NCBI RefSeq assembly: GCF_014635565.1
Contig: NZ_BMDB01000001.1
Coordinates: 310,001 to 374,000, forward strand
Direction: 5' to 3'
From: Phocicoccus schoeneichii
GTDB taxonomy: Bacteria > Bacillota > Bacilli > Staphylococcales > Salinicoccaceae
DNA: 64,000 nt
Shown here: one piece after another, positions 54,500 to 63,298 of the stretch
Layout: each line of letters opens with the position of its first letter
Numbering within the stretch: the first letter of the stretch is position 1
The notes under the pieces: model-generated
The model's database searches: none
Seen by the model: only the letters and a program-made list of their open reading frames with translations
What the model was told of the DNA's origin: nothing
Program-made: the position numbers and the translations under genes

Positions 54500-55855
54500 A
54501 TGGAGACAGTTGTTAAGTTTACAGATTGGTTGTGGGGATACCCTATTGTTATCCTGTTATTCGCTGCAAGTATTTTTCTTAGTTTCTATTTAAAAGGAAT
54601 TCAATTTAGGCATTTCTTCTATATTATTAAGCAAACGTTTTTCAGCATAAATAAACCTGTTAAAGGCGAAGGAACGATTACACCAAGACAAGCACTCACG
54701 TCTGCCCTATCGTCCACTGTAGGTGCTGCTAATATCATTGGGGTACCAGTTGCTATTGCACTCGGTGGTCCTGGTGCTGTTTTCTGGATGATTTTTATTG
54801 CATTCTTTGGTATGGCATTAAAGTATAGTGAAGTTGTTCTCGGTGTATTTTATCGTGAGAAGAATGCTGTTGGTGAATTTGTTGGTGGACCGACATACTA
54901 CATGAAAAAAGGAATAAAGAATAAGAAACTTGGTACATTTTTAGCATCATTTTTTGCAATCGCTATCGTCATAGAGATTATTCCAAGTGCGATGGTTCAA
55001 GGAAACTCAGTTGCATCTACGATTGAAGATACATTTAATATTGCACCGTGGATTACTGGTGTGGTTGTCGCTATCGTCGCTGCTCTTGTTGTTTTTGGTG
55101 GTGTAAAACGCATTGCTAGTGTGACAGAAATTATCGTACCGTTTATGGTTTTCTTTTATCTTTTATTTGGATTTATTATTATCATTATGAATATTACAGC
55201 TATACCTGAAATTGTAATGCTCGTGATTGAAAAAGCATTTAAACCAGATGCTGCTGTCGGAGGTGGAGTCGGAGCTGCACTTGCTACAACAATACGTTGG
55301 GGATTTGCTCGAGGCATCTACTCAAACGAAGCAGGTATGGGGACGTCTCCTATCGCGCATGCCGCAGCTAAAACCGATCATCCCGTTCGACAAGGATTCT
55401 GGGGCGTTGCTGAAATCATCGTAGATACAGTGATTATCTGTTCAACAACAGCATTCGTTGTGTTACTGTCAGGACTTTACGATACAGAAGAAGCACAAGT
55501 GAATCCAGGCGCACTCACAGCACGCGCATTCGGAGATGCATTTGGATCATGGGGGAGTATATTAGTATCTATATCACTCACATTCTTTGTTATATCAACA
55601 ATTATAGTCATCATTTTCTACGGTTCAAGAATGGCAGAATATCTCTTTGGTCTCTGGGCAGGTAAAGTGATGAAATTTGTATATGTAATAGCGATAGTAC
55701 TCGGAGCACTGAGTCTAGGAAATACAGTATGGAGTCTACTCGACTTAACACTCGCCTTTGTACTCATACCAAACATTATCGCAGTAGTATTACTCGCACC
55801 AAAAGTAAAAGAATTGACAATAGACTTCTTTAAAAACGTAAAACCAAATGACTAG
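54500..55855 (+). CDS. Alanine/glycine:cation symporter (AgcS family)
   Basis: This inner membrane transporter imports alanine or glycine with Na+ or H+. The 451-residue protein has about 11 hydrophobic segments and the family signatures GPGAVFWMIFIAFFGMALKY and the internal FARGIYSNEAGMGTSPIAHA. The ATG at 54500 has GAGGTG 4 bp upstream. It is divergent from the RocB-like gene across a 138-bp intergenic region. Substrate choice between alanine, glycine or glutamine cannot be fixed by eye. Confidence 0.9.
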   Translation: METVVKFTDWLWGYPIVILLFAASIFLSFYLKGIQFRHFFYIIKQTFFSINKPVKGEGTITPRQALTSALSSTVGAANIIGVPVAIALGGPGAVFWMIFIAFFGMALKYSEVVLGVFYREKNAVGEFVGGPTYYMKKGIKNKKLGTFLASFFAIAIVIEIIPSAMVQGNSVASTIEDTFNIAPWITGVVVAIVAALVVFGGVKRIASVTEIIVPFMVFFYLLFGFIIIIMNITAIPEIVMLVIEKAFKPDAAVGGGVGAALATTIRWGFARGIYSNEAGMGTSPIAHAAAKTDHPVRQGFWGVAEIIVDTVIICSTTAFVVLLSGLYDTEEAQVNPGALTARAFGDAFGSWGSILVSISLTFFVISTIIVIIFYGSRMAEYLFGLWAGKVMKFVYVIAIVLGALSLGNTVWSLLDLTLAFVLIPNIIAVVLLAPKVKELTIDFFKNVKPND

Positions 55856-55856
55856 A

Positions 55857-55949
55857 AAATTAAAAACACACTTGCTTTTTTGGGGCGTCTGCAAAAGACT
55901 GTAGTCTTATGCAAATGCTTCTCCCCTAGGAGTCAAGTGTTTTTAATTT
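55857..55949. terminator. Long nested hairpin, probable bidirectional terminator or repeat element
   Basis: The outer arms (55857-55874 and 55934-55949) pair over about 14 bases with one bulge. Inside are GGGG/CCCC (55882-55885 with 55923-55926), TGCA/TGCA (55890-55893 with 55910-55913) and AAGAC/GTCTT (55895-55899 with 55904-55908). At 93 nt it is two to three times longer than the other terminators in the window and lies between convergent genes. Confidence 0.6.
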
Positions 55950-55969
55950 CTTTTATATTTTACTTGCTA

Positions 55970-56692
55970 TTAAATGATCAAATAAATTCCACACCATACG
56001 GTTACCCAGATGGCATGAAATATCTCCATAATACCTAATTTCTTTGGTGTCCATCCTCTTCCATATACATAGATTGCGCGGATCATTCCGAAGATGAAGG
56101 CGACTCCAAGTAACCAGTGCATAAATAACATACCAACAAATACGAGTGTGTTATATCCAAAACTTAAATTCTTATACACTGGGTTATTCTTCTCGCGAAT
56201 AACTGTCTTAACTACGAATGTGACTCCCATAAAGTATAAAAACGATACAACAAATGCAAATAATACACCAAAGTTTATTTCATGTGCATTTAAAAATGAT
56301 ACAGTAGCTCCAGCCATTGAGAAGATTATGATCGCTGAAACATCGTTAAGTATATTTCTTTCATCTTTCTTCTTAGAAAAATATGCATTAATGAAACCAA
56401 ACGGAATCATAAGTAAAAAGAAATAGATGATTCTGTAATCCACAATTAAAGGGTAAATAAATAGAATTGCAGCAATGCTAGCGAATAGAATCGCTGATTT
56501 TATATATCCATACTGTTTTCTTCTTAATGTTTTTATGAAGAACAGGACTTGATCTGCTGAAAAAAATATGAGTAACCATCCGATTATAAAAAGAACCTGT
56601 GATATATTAAAACCATTTGCGAGTATACCAATGATTGGTGGCATAAACACCATTGCCCATGCACCATGTTGGTTTTGCTTTTTAAACTTCAT
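55970..56692 (-). CDS. YwiC-like membrane protein
   Basis: The 240-residue protein has about seven or eight membrane spans and begins with the YwiC-family signature QHGAWAMVFMPPIIG. The family has no established function. The ATG at 56692 has GAGGTG 6 bp upstream; the GTG of that site mimics an earlier start. It lies in the accessory-looking stretch between phoH and floA and is convergent with the symporter gene. A terminator of the next gene upstream separates the two. Confidence 0.78.
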   Translation of the reverse strand: MKFKKQNQHGAWAMVFMPPIIGILANGFNISQVLFIIGWLLIFFSADQVLFFIKTLRRKQYGYIKSAILFASIAAILFIYPLIVDYRIIYFFLLMIPFGFINAYFSKKKDERNILNDVSAIIIFSMAGATVSFLNAHEINFGVLFAFVVSFLYFMGVTFVVKTVIREKNNPVYKNLSFGYNTLVFVGMLFMHWLLGVAFIFGMIRAIYVYGRGWTPKKLGIMEIFHAIWVTVWCGIYLII

Positions 56693-56767
56693 GATAGACA
56701 CCTCTCACCTATAATTATAGCGAGATAAACACATAAATCATGGCCAATTTTTCACATATTTGTGAAT

Positions 56768-56799
56768 TAAAAAGAAACGAAGAAATTATCTTCGTTTCT
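56768..56799 (-). terminator. Terminator after charged membrane-anchored protein gene
   Basis: AGAAACGAAGA and TCTTCGTTTCT form an 11-bp stem with a 5-nt loop, with T-rich sequence on the minus strand. It overlaps the end of the gene at 56786 and closes the nfeD-floA unit. Confidence 0.75.
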
Positions 56800-57418
56800 G
56801 TCTTGATTTAGGTGGTCCTAGTATTTCATTCATGATTACACCATTAACAAACGCCTTTTCATCAAAAGAGATATTGCCGACATCAAATGTAGGGTGTACG
56901 TTTGGTTTTTTAGAGTTTTTTGTAACACCTACTACAGGTTTATCAACTTTGACATTTGATTCAGCTACTTCTGCAACATGAACTTCTGGCTTAGCGACTT
57001 CGGGACGTTTACGTGTTCTTTCTTCTGTACGTCTAGCTGTCTGTCTTGCAGCTGTCTTAGAACGCTCCAGTGCGTTTTTCATGTCTTGTTCTAATCTCTT
57101 AGACTGTTGTTTAGGAGAATATGGTTGTCTCTCAGTAGTTTGTCTTGGCTGCTCTTTTCGTTGTTCCTCTTGTTCCAGCTTTTGATACTCTTCTTTAAAG
57201 TCATCAACAAGGGTTTGCCAAATACTTTTACCATTTTCTGCTTGATTCTCGTTATTCATAGGCTTTTGTTTTGGTAATGGTGTATTCTTAGGTTTTGGTC
57301 TTTCCAGCTTATCTAAATCAATATTTCTTTTTTGTTTCTTTTTAGATTCTTGAGCAGATTGTACTGCTGAAAAGGCAATACCTATACCAAAAATGAGTAG
57401 TGGAACTAAAAATTCCAT
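56786..57418 (-). CDS. Uncharacterised membrane-anchored charged protein downstream of floA
   Basis: The 210-residue protein has one N-terminal membrane span (about residues 3-18), a long low-complexity stretch rich in Lys, Glu, Gln, Arg and Pro (about 25-170) that looks disordered or coiled, and a conserved-looking C-terminal helix ending NEILGPPKSRQKRR. No function is known to me. It is 11 bp after floA and shares its transcript, so a role at flotillin membrane assemblies is possible. Confidence 0.7.
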   Translation of the reverse strand: MEFLVPLLIFGIGIAFSAVQSAQESKKKQKRNIDLDKLERPKPKNTPLPKQKPMNNENQAENGKSIWQTLVDDFKEEYQKLEQEEQRKEQPRQTTERQPYSPKQQSKRLEQDMKNALERSKTAARQTARRTEERTRKRPEVAKPEVHVAEVAESNVKVDKPVVGVTKNSKKPNVHPTFDVGNISFDEKAFVNGVIMNEILGPPKSRQKRR

Positions 57419-57429
57419 GTGATCACATC

Positions 57430-58437
57430 CTACTCTTTATCGTTATATTGAGTTGGGTTCGTCAACTTGTTAATTGAGTCTCTCATGTTTGTATCTGCTT
57501 CAATATTTTTAAGGTCGTAGTATTCTGATACTGTAATATGACCTTCTTCTAATGCTTTCGCGAATGCAAGTGGTACTTTAGATTCTGCTTCTACCACTTT
57601 CGCTCTCATTTCTTGTACACGTGCTTTCATTTCTTGCTCTTGTGCTACTGCCATTGCACGACGTTCTTCTGCTTTCGCTTGAGCAATGTTTTTATCTGCA
57701 ACCGCTTGTTCAGTTTGAAGATCCGCACCGATGTTTTTACCAACGTCAACGTCTGCAATATCGATTGAAAGAATTTCAAATGCAGTTCCTGAATCCAGAC
57801 CTTTGTCTAAAACCGTTCTAGAGATTCTGTCTGGATTTTCTAAAACTGATGTGTGGTGTTGTGATGAACCGATTGTAGATACGATACCTTCACCAACACG
57901 TGCAACGATTGTTTCTTCACCCGCACCACCGACAAGTCGTTCGATGTTTGCTCGAACTGTGATTCTTGCTTTTGCTTTAACTTCGATACCGTTCATTGCT
58001 ACACCTGCAATAAATGGTGTTTCAATTACTTTAGGGTTAACAGACATTTGTACAGCTTCTAGTACGTCACGTCCAGCTAAGTCGATCGCCGCACATCTTT
58101 CAAATGTAAGACTGATATCTGCACGTTGTGCTGCAATTAATGCGTCAACAACGCGGTCAACGTTACCACCAGCAAGGTAGTGTGACTCAAGTTGGTTCGT
58201 TGTTACTTGAATCCCTGCTTTTCTCGCTTTAATTAATGGCTCAATAACTCGTTTTGGTCTAACACGTCTTAATCTCATCCCAATGAGTGAGAAGATACCT
58301 ACTCGAACTCCTGCAGCGAGTGCAGAAATCCATAAACCGATTGGTACAAATGAAAGAATAATCGATAAAATAATTAGTCCAATAATAAGAAAGAAGACTA
58401 ATGCGATTGCTCCTCCAGAAAGAAATCCAACTGTCAT
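57430..58437 (-). CDS. floA: Flotillin-like protein FloA
   Basis: FloA scaffolds functional membrane microdomains. The 335-residue protein has an N-terminal hydrophobic hairpin (about residues 3-50), a PHB-type domain, and a C-terminal region with Ala/Glu-rich repeats ([20 protein letters not shown]) that forms coiled coil. The ATG at 58437 has AGGAG 8-9 bp upstream. It follows the nfeD-type gene by 15 bp, the yqeZ-yqfA pair of B. subtilis. Confidence 0.94.
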   Translation of the reverse strand: MTVGFLSGGAIALVFFLIIGLIILSIILSFVPIGLWISALAAGVRVGIFSLIGMRLRRVRPKRVIEPLIKARKAGIQVTTNQLESHYLAGGNVDRVVDALIAAQRADISLTFERCAAIDLAGRDVLEAVQMSVNPKVIETPFIAGVAMNGIEVKAKARITVRANIERLVGGAGEETIVARVGEGIVSTIGSSQHHTSVLENPDRISRTVLDKGLDSGTAFEILSIDIADVDVGKNIGADLQTEQAVADKNIAQAKAEERRAMAVAQEQEMKARVQEMRAKVVEAESKVPLAFAKALEEGHITVSEYYDLKNIEADTNMRDSINKLTNPTQYNDKE

Positions 58438-58452
58438 ATAAATCACTCCTAA

Positions 58453-59097
58453 TTAGTTTACAGGCCTAACAACGATCCTAGTTCCTTCCACATATACTAC
58501 TTTGACATCCACGTTGGCATTGATGAATGTACCATCTGCAACTGCGTCTATTCTTTTATCATCAATTAAGACTGTTCCAGATGGTCTTAAAGGAGTCACT
58601 GTAACTCCCACTTCACCGACGAGGTATCCTCTATCGTCAAACGACGTATAGCCACTTTCAGTGTCTGTAGCATCCGTCAAAATTAAGCGTTTCCAGAGTG
58701 GAACTCGTTTTTTCTTCATTTTAATAAATACACCTACTTCAATTACCGTGATGACAAGGACTATCAGAAGTACAATTCCGTATACTGTAGGATCAGTTGT
58801 GACCATTATCATGCTGAATATGATCATCGCTAACCCAATTGCACCAAGAATTAACCCAATAACAAAAAACTCTAATGTGAGTAGTATGACACCAAAAAAT
58901 AGTAATGCCAATGACATAAAAGTAAACCCACCATTAAAGAAGTGCCCAATGTAATAGACACTAATTGAGATGATTGCCAATAGTGTAGAAACATTGATTC
59001 GTTCAGAAAATACTTGGTAGACGATACTCGAAAAGAATATCAACAGTAATATACCAGAAGTCACAGGATATGTAATAAATGATACTAAAGATTCCAT
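58453..59097 (-). CDS. NfeD family membrane protein (YqeZ-like)
   Basis: NfeD proteins partner with flotillins or stomatins at membrane microdomains. The 214-residue protein lacks the N-terminal protease domain of long NfeD forms. It has four or five membrane spans (about residues 5-135) and a C-terminal OB-fold domain with GEVGVTVTPLRPSGTVLIDDKRIDAV. The ATG at 59097 has GGAGG 8 bp upstream. It is upstream of floA in a probable three-gene operon. Confidence 0.89.
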   Translation of the reverse strand: MESLVSFITYPVTSGILLLIFFSSIVYQVFSERINVSTLLAIISISVYYIGHFFNGGFTFMSLALLFFGVILLTLEFFVIGLILGAIGLAMIIFSMIMVTTDPTVYGIVLLIVLVITVIEVGVFIKMKKKRVPLWKRLILTDATDTESGYTSFDDRGYLVGEVGVTVTPLRPSGTVLIDDKRIDAVADGTFINANVDVKVVYVEGTRIVVRPVN

Positions 59098-59115
59098 GTT
59101 GCTAGCCTCCTTTTC

Positions 59116-59145
59116 AGTATACATGAATCAACTTCAATTAAACAA
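59116..59145 (-). promoter_or_regulatory. Probable promoter of nfeD-floA operon
   Basis: On the minus strand TTGTTT (59145-59140), an 18-bp spacer and TATACT (59121-59116) lie between the rpsU terminator and the nfeD-type gene. The short distance to the gene implies a short leader. Confidence 0.45.
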
Positions 59146-59153
59146 TGATATAT

Positions 59154-59182
59154 AAAAAAAGAGACGATAAAATTATCGTCTC
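59154..59182 (-). terminator. rpsU terminator
   Basis: GAGACGATAA and TTATCGTCTC form a 10-bp stem, followed by seven T on the minus strand. It ends the dnaJ-side operon before nfeD. Confidence 0.85.
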
Positions 59183-59239
59183 ATGATATATAGTCATGTT
59201 ACTCGAGGGAGCTTACACTATACTATATAAATAAATTTA

Positions 59240-59416
59240 TTATCTAAATTTACGTTTACGTGCTGCTTCTGACTTCTTCTTACGTTTTACAGAAGGTTTT
59301 TCGTAAAATTCTCTTTTACGAGCCTCTGCAATTGTACCGTTTTTAGAAACTGTACGCTTGAAACGACGAAGTGCATCTTCGATTGATTCGTTTTTTCTGA
59401 CTACTGTCTTACTCAT
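59240..59416 (-). CDS. rpsU: 30S ribosomal protein S21
   Basis: S21 is a small subunit protein needed for translation initiation. The 58-residue protein starts [20 protein letters not shown] and ends in a very basic tail, as the family does. The ATG at 59416 has GGAGGGAGGG upstream; a longer in-frame reading from 59446 adds residues not found in S21. In many Bacillales rpsU is followed by yqeY, but here the next gene is nfeD. Confidence 0.96.
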   Translation of the reverse strand: MSKTVVRKNESIEDALRRFKRTVSKNGTIAEARKREFYEKPSVKRKKKSEAARKRKFR

Positions 59417-59520
59417 AAGTGTGTCCCTCCCTCCGAAATAACACATAGAACATTAATAAAGGTACAAGAGTACCATAGAAGTATTATATTATATATTAAC
59501 AATAATGGTCAACTCTTTAT

Positions 59521-60186
59521 TTAATAATTAGAGTCACTAACCTCGTGATTAACGATTTTTACACCACTTGATGCTCCGAGGCGAGTCGCACCTTTTTCAA
59601 TCATTGAGATTGCATCTTCATAGCTGCGAATACCACCACTTGCTTTCACACCTAAGTCTTCTCCAACTGTCATTCTCATGAGTGCGATAGCTTCCACTGT
59701 TGCACCGCCACCATTAAATCCGGTTGATGTCTTAACGTAATCTGCTCCAGCTTCTTTTGAAAGTTCACATGCTTTGATGATTTCATCTGAATCAAGCATT
59801 GATGATTCAATAATTACTTTTACTAATGCGTCACTTTCTGCAGCGTCACACACAGCTTTAATATCGTTGTATACGAGATCGTAGTTGCCAGACTTTAATG
59901 CTCCGATATTGATAACCATATCAATTTCATCTGCACCATTATCTATGGCATTTACAGTTTCAAAAGCTTTAGTTTCGCTTGTGTTTGCTCCGAGTGGGAA
60001 ACCAATTACCGTACAAACTTTTGTACTAGAGTCTTTAAGTACATCTGCACATGTACTTACCCATGTTGGATTTACACAAACACTGAAAAACTCATGTTCT
60101 TTTGCTTCTTCGCATAGTTTAAAAATATCATCTTGTGTTGTTTCTGGTTTTAATAAAGTATGGTCTATATAGCTTGCTAATTTCAC
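59521..60186 (-). CDS. deoC: Deoxyribose-phosphate aldolase
   Basis: DeoC splits 2-deoxyribose 5-phosphate into glyceraldehyde 3-phosphate and acetaldehyde in deoxynucleoside breakdown. The 221-residue TIM-barrel protein has [12 protein letters not shown] at its start, the Schiff-base lysine region DYVKTSTGF and the second lysine in [14 protein letters not shown]. The start is GTG at 60186 behind GGAGGAT. It follows mtaB by 15 bp and probably shares its transcript. Confidence 0.95.
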   Translation of the reverse strand: MKLASYIDHTLLKPETTQDDIFKLCEEAKEHEFFSVCVNPTWVSTCADVLKDSSTKVCTVIGFPLGANTSETKAFETVNAIDNGADEIDMVINIGALKSGNYDLVYNDIKAVCDAAESDALVKVIIESSMLDSDEIIKACELSKEAGADYVKTSTGFNGGGATVEAIALMRMTVGEDLGVKASGGIRSYEDAISMIEKGATRLGASSGVKIVNHEVSDSNY

Positions 60187-60201
60187 GACTGTATCCTCCG
60201 A

Positions 60202-61572
60202 TTAAATCTCAATTTTATTGATTAATTTACGGTCAAGATAGGCATATTCTTTAACCATTGGTTTTTCTAACACTCTAACTACTTCACCTTTAGACACTGG
60301 GTATCCAGGCTCTGTAATCTTAACTTTAACAAGTTCACCTGTTAATGACTCGTCTCCATCAATCTCCACTTTCAGGTAGTTATCAGAGTGTCCAATTAAC
60401 TTACCATCTTTTGAAGTTTCAGGAATAATCTCTAACACGTCATCTCTAAACCCTTCAGCATAACTTGTTGCAAGTCTGTCTGATAAGTCAATAAGTCTAG
60501 ATACACGCTCATGCTTAATTGTCTCATCAACTTGATCTGTCATACGTGCAGCTGGTGTACCTGTACGAATTGAATAAGGGAACACATGTAGTTCTGAAAA
60601 ATGGTGTTTCTCGATAAAGTCATACGTCTCCATGAACTCTTCTTCAGTTTCACCCGGGAATCCTACGATTACGTCAGAAGTAATTGCAACACCTGGCATG
60701 ATGCTTTTAAGCTTTTCAATGCGAGACTCAAAGAACTCCATCGTATACTTTCTTCTCATGCGTTTTAAAACTGAATTACTTCCTGATTGAATTGGAATGT
60801 GTAAGTGTCTTACAATTTTATTCGACTTATCGATTACGTCGATAACTTCATCTGTTAATTGGCTCGCTTCGATACTTGAGATACGTAGACGGTTTAGACC
60901 TTCTACTTCTTCAAGATCCCGTAAAAGTTGTGCTAAGTTATAATCTTTTAAATCTTCACCATATCCACCAGTGTGAATACCTGTAAGCACGATTTCTTTG
61001 TACCCTTCGTCCACGAGTTTCGTTGCTTGTTCGATTACTTTTTCTGGATCTCTTGAACGCATAAGTCCACGTGCCCAAGGAATGATACAGAATGTACAGA
61101 AGTTATTACATCCTTCTTGAATTTTAAGTGTCGCACGTGTTCTGTCTGTGAAGTATGGTACATCCATTTCTTCATACGTACGTTTTTTCATGATGTTTTT
61201 TACACCATTGATTGGTTCACGTTCTCTATGATATTGTTCAACATAACCAAGTAACTTATCACGATCCTCCGTACCGATAATAATATCAACACCAGGGATT
61301 GCCATAATTTCTTTAGGTGCAGTTTGTGCATAACATCCTGTTACTGCAATCACAGCTTCTGGATTTTTACGGATTGCACGACGAATCACCTGACGACTTT
61401 TTTTGTCACCAGTATTCGTTACTGTACATGTATTGATAACGAAAACGTCTGCATTTGTATCGAAATCGACACGCTCATATCCGTCTTCTTTAAATATTTG
61501 CCACATTGCTTCAGTTTCATAGTGGTTCACCTTACAACCGAGCGTATGAAATGCAATTGTTTTTTCATTCAT
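60202..61572 (-). CDS. mtaB: tRNA t6A37 methylthiotransferase MtaB
   Basis: MtaB adds a methylthio group to t6A at position 37 of ANN-decoding tRNAs. The 456-residue protein has the N-terminal UPF0004 domain with three cluster cysteines (TLGCKVNHYE, NTCTVT and VTGCYAQ), the radical SAM motif CNNFCTFCIIP, and a C-terminal TRAM domain (about residues 375-440). Its C-terminal type and place next to rsmE match B. subtilis YqeV (MtaB) rather than MiaB. Confidence 0.94.
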   Translation of the reverse strand: MNEKTIAFHTLGCKVNHYETEAMWQIFKEDGYERVDFDTNADVFVINTCTVTNTGDKKSRQVIRRAIRKNPEAVIAVTGCYAQTAPKEIMAIPGVDIIIGTEDRDKLLGYVEQYHREREPINGVKNIMKKRTYEEMDVPYFTDRTRATLKIQEGCNNFCTFCIIPWARGLMRSRDPEKVIEQATKLVDEGYKEIVLTGIHTGGYGEDLKDYNLAQLLRDLEEVEGLNRLRISSIEASQLTDEVIDVIDKSNKIVRHLHIPIQSGSNSVLKRMRRKYTMEFFESRIEKLKSIMPGVAITSDVIVGFPGETEEEFMETYDFIEKHHFSELHVFPYSIRTGTPAARMTDQVDETIKHERVSRLIDLSDRLATSYAEGFRDDVLEIIPETSKDGKLIGHSDNYLKVEIDGDESLTGELVKVKITEPGYPVSKGEVVRVLEKPMVKEYAYLDRKLINKIEI

Positions 61573-61628
61573 GAAATCAAATCTTTCCTACTTAAATTTA
61601 GACTCATTCTAGCATAAAACCACTATAC

Positions 61629-62357
61629 TTACAATGTACGTTTAGTCCACAAAGCATCTATAACTGACAGCATATAGAGTGGTGCAGTCTCTGCTCGAAG
61701 AATTCTTTCACCCAGTTTCACAAAAGATAATTCATCAAGTTTGGTTTCTTTTTCTGAAAATCCGCCTTCAGGTCCGAAAATGATAGATACAGCATCAATT
61801 TTCTTATTTTTGTTAAGCGTTTCGATAAGTGACTCTGATTTTTTAAAGCTTAAGTCTTCATATGCAAATAGATTTACATCAAATCTCGTTAAGTCAATGG
61901 TGTTTAATTTACCTACAAATTCAATTGTGGGTACCGATAAACGCTTAGACTGTTCACTGGCACCTTGAATAATCTTTTCAAAACGAGTTAATCGATTTTT
62001 TCTTTTCTTATCATCCAATTTTACAACGGCATGCTCCGCTTCATAAATTAAAAATGCATCTGCACCGAGTTCAGTTGCTTTTTGAATCATAAAGTCGAAT
62101 TTCTCACCTTTTAAGAGTGGACAAATTACTGTCTTATGTAGCTGATTATCGATGACTTCAACTTTTTCAAATGTCTTGTATGTAAGTGGTGAAATATTTG
62201 TGAGTTCTGCTTTAAAGACATTTTTGTTTTTATCTACAACACGGAATGTATCACCTAAAGACATACGCATCACATTTAACATGTGATGCGCGTCTTTTTC
62301 TAAATCAGTGTAATATTCATTTAGATTTAAAGCTTCGAAAGAAAAATATTGTTGCAT
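61629..62357 (-). CDS. rsmE: 16S rRNA (uracil1498-N3)-methyltransferase RsmE
   Basis: RsmE methylates U1498 of 16S rRNA. The 242-residue SPOUT-fold protein has an N-terminal PUA-like domain (about 1-70) and the knotted SAM-binding C-terminal part with IIFGPEGGFSEKE and LGERILRAETAPLYMLSVI. AAAGAGG precedes the ATG. It is 2 bp after prmA, part of dnaJ-prmA-rsmE-mtaB-deoC. Confidence 0.94.
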   Translation of the reverse strand: MQQYFSFEALNLNEYYTDLEKDAHHMLNVMRMSLGDTFRVVDKNKNVFKAELTNISPLTYKTFEKVEVIDNQLHKTVICPLLKGEKFDFMIQKATELGADAFLIYEAEHAVVKLDDKKRKNRLTRFEKIIQGASEQSKRLSVPTIEFVGKLNTIDLTRFDVNLFAYEDLSFKKSESLIETLNKNKKIDAVSIIFGPEGGFSEKETKLDELSFVKLGERILRAETAPLYMLSVIDALWTKRTL

Positions 62358-62359
62358 GA

Positions 62360-63295
62360 TTACGCCTCTTTCTTAGCGAGTATACTTACCCAACCATTAT
62401 CTTCTAATATTTCTAGTACAGTAAATCCTGTTTCTTTTAATTGAGCGAGTATATCGTCTCTCTTCTCCACGATAATACCACTAGAGATAAAGTAACCGCC
62501 AGTATTTATACAATCATATGCATCAGTAATCATCATCTCAATAACATGAGCGAGAATATTTGCGATGACGATGTCATATTTACTTGTTTCATTCTTCAGT
62601 AAGTCAGCACTATGCACATCTACACCATCAATGTCATTTAATTCTAGATTCTCTTTTGCAACTTTTAATGATAACTCATCGATATCGGTCGCAGTTAAAT
62701 CTCGAGCACCCATCAAATGAGCACCAATCGTAAGAATTCCAGAGCCTGTTCCTACATCAATGATTTTATGTTCCGGCTTAACAATTTTTTCAATGTACTT
62801 TAAACACATTGAAGTAGTTGGATGATCTCCTGTGCCAAAAGCCATTCCTGGATCCAATTTGATTAATCGATCATCTAGTTTAATTTCGTGATCATCAAGT
62901 TCCCAAGAAGGAACAATAACAAACGTATCAGAGACTCTAAAACTATGGAAATACTTCTTCCACTCATTTTCCCAATCCGTCTCTTGTACGACTGTTTGAG
63001 TGATTTTAACATCTTCTTTATCACTTAAATTTGTAGTTTCTCTAACAAACGACTCTATTTGAGATATTTTTTCATCAACTGACACACTTTCATCATAGTA
63101 AACGGTTAATCTGATATCCGAATCTGGATAGTCGTCTGGATTCAGTCTAAATTTATTGTCAAAATCTTCAACACCAGATTTCATAATATCCATAGAATAG
63201 TCGACAGATATACCATTAGATATTTCTGTTAAGAATTCAGTAAATACTTCTTCATTATCCACACTTGTATGAATTGAAATTTTGTGCCAGTTCAT
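62360..63295 (-). CDS. prmA: Ribosomal protein L11 methyltransferase PrmA
   Basis: PrmA methylates lysines and the N-terminus of ribosomal protein L11. The 311-residue protein has an N-terminal ferredoxin-like L11-binding domain (about 1-100) and a SAM-dependent methyltransferase domain with PGMAFGTGDHPTTSMCL, DVGTGSGILTIGA and ANILAHV. AAAGGAG lies upstream of the ATG. It follows dnaJ by 3 bp, the conserved order in Firmicutes. Confidence 0.95.
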   Translation of the reverse strand: MNWHKISIHTSVDNEEVFTEFLTEISNGISVDYSMDIMKSGVEDFDNKFRLNPDDYPDSDIRLTVYYDESVSVDEKISQIESFVRETTNLSDKEDVKITQTVVQETDWENEWKKYFHSFRVSDTFVIVPSWELDDHEIKLDDRLIKLDPGMAFGTGDHPTTSMCLKYIEKIVKPEHKIIDVGTGSGILTIGAHLMGARDLTATDIDELSLKVAKENLELNDIDGVDVHSADLLKNETSKYDIVIANILAHVIEMMITDAYDCINTGGYFISSGIIVEKRDDILAQLKETGFTVLEILEDNGWVSILAKKEA

Positions 63296-63298
63296 ATT

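Noticed and set aside
52757-57418. A defence system in the accessory block
   Set aside because: The proteins are a peptidase, a symporter, a YwiC-like protein and a flotillin neighbour. None has nuclease, toxin, NTPase-sensor or restriction-like motifs.
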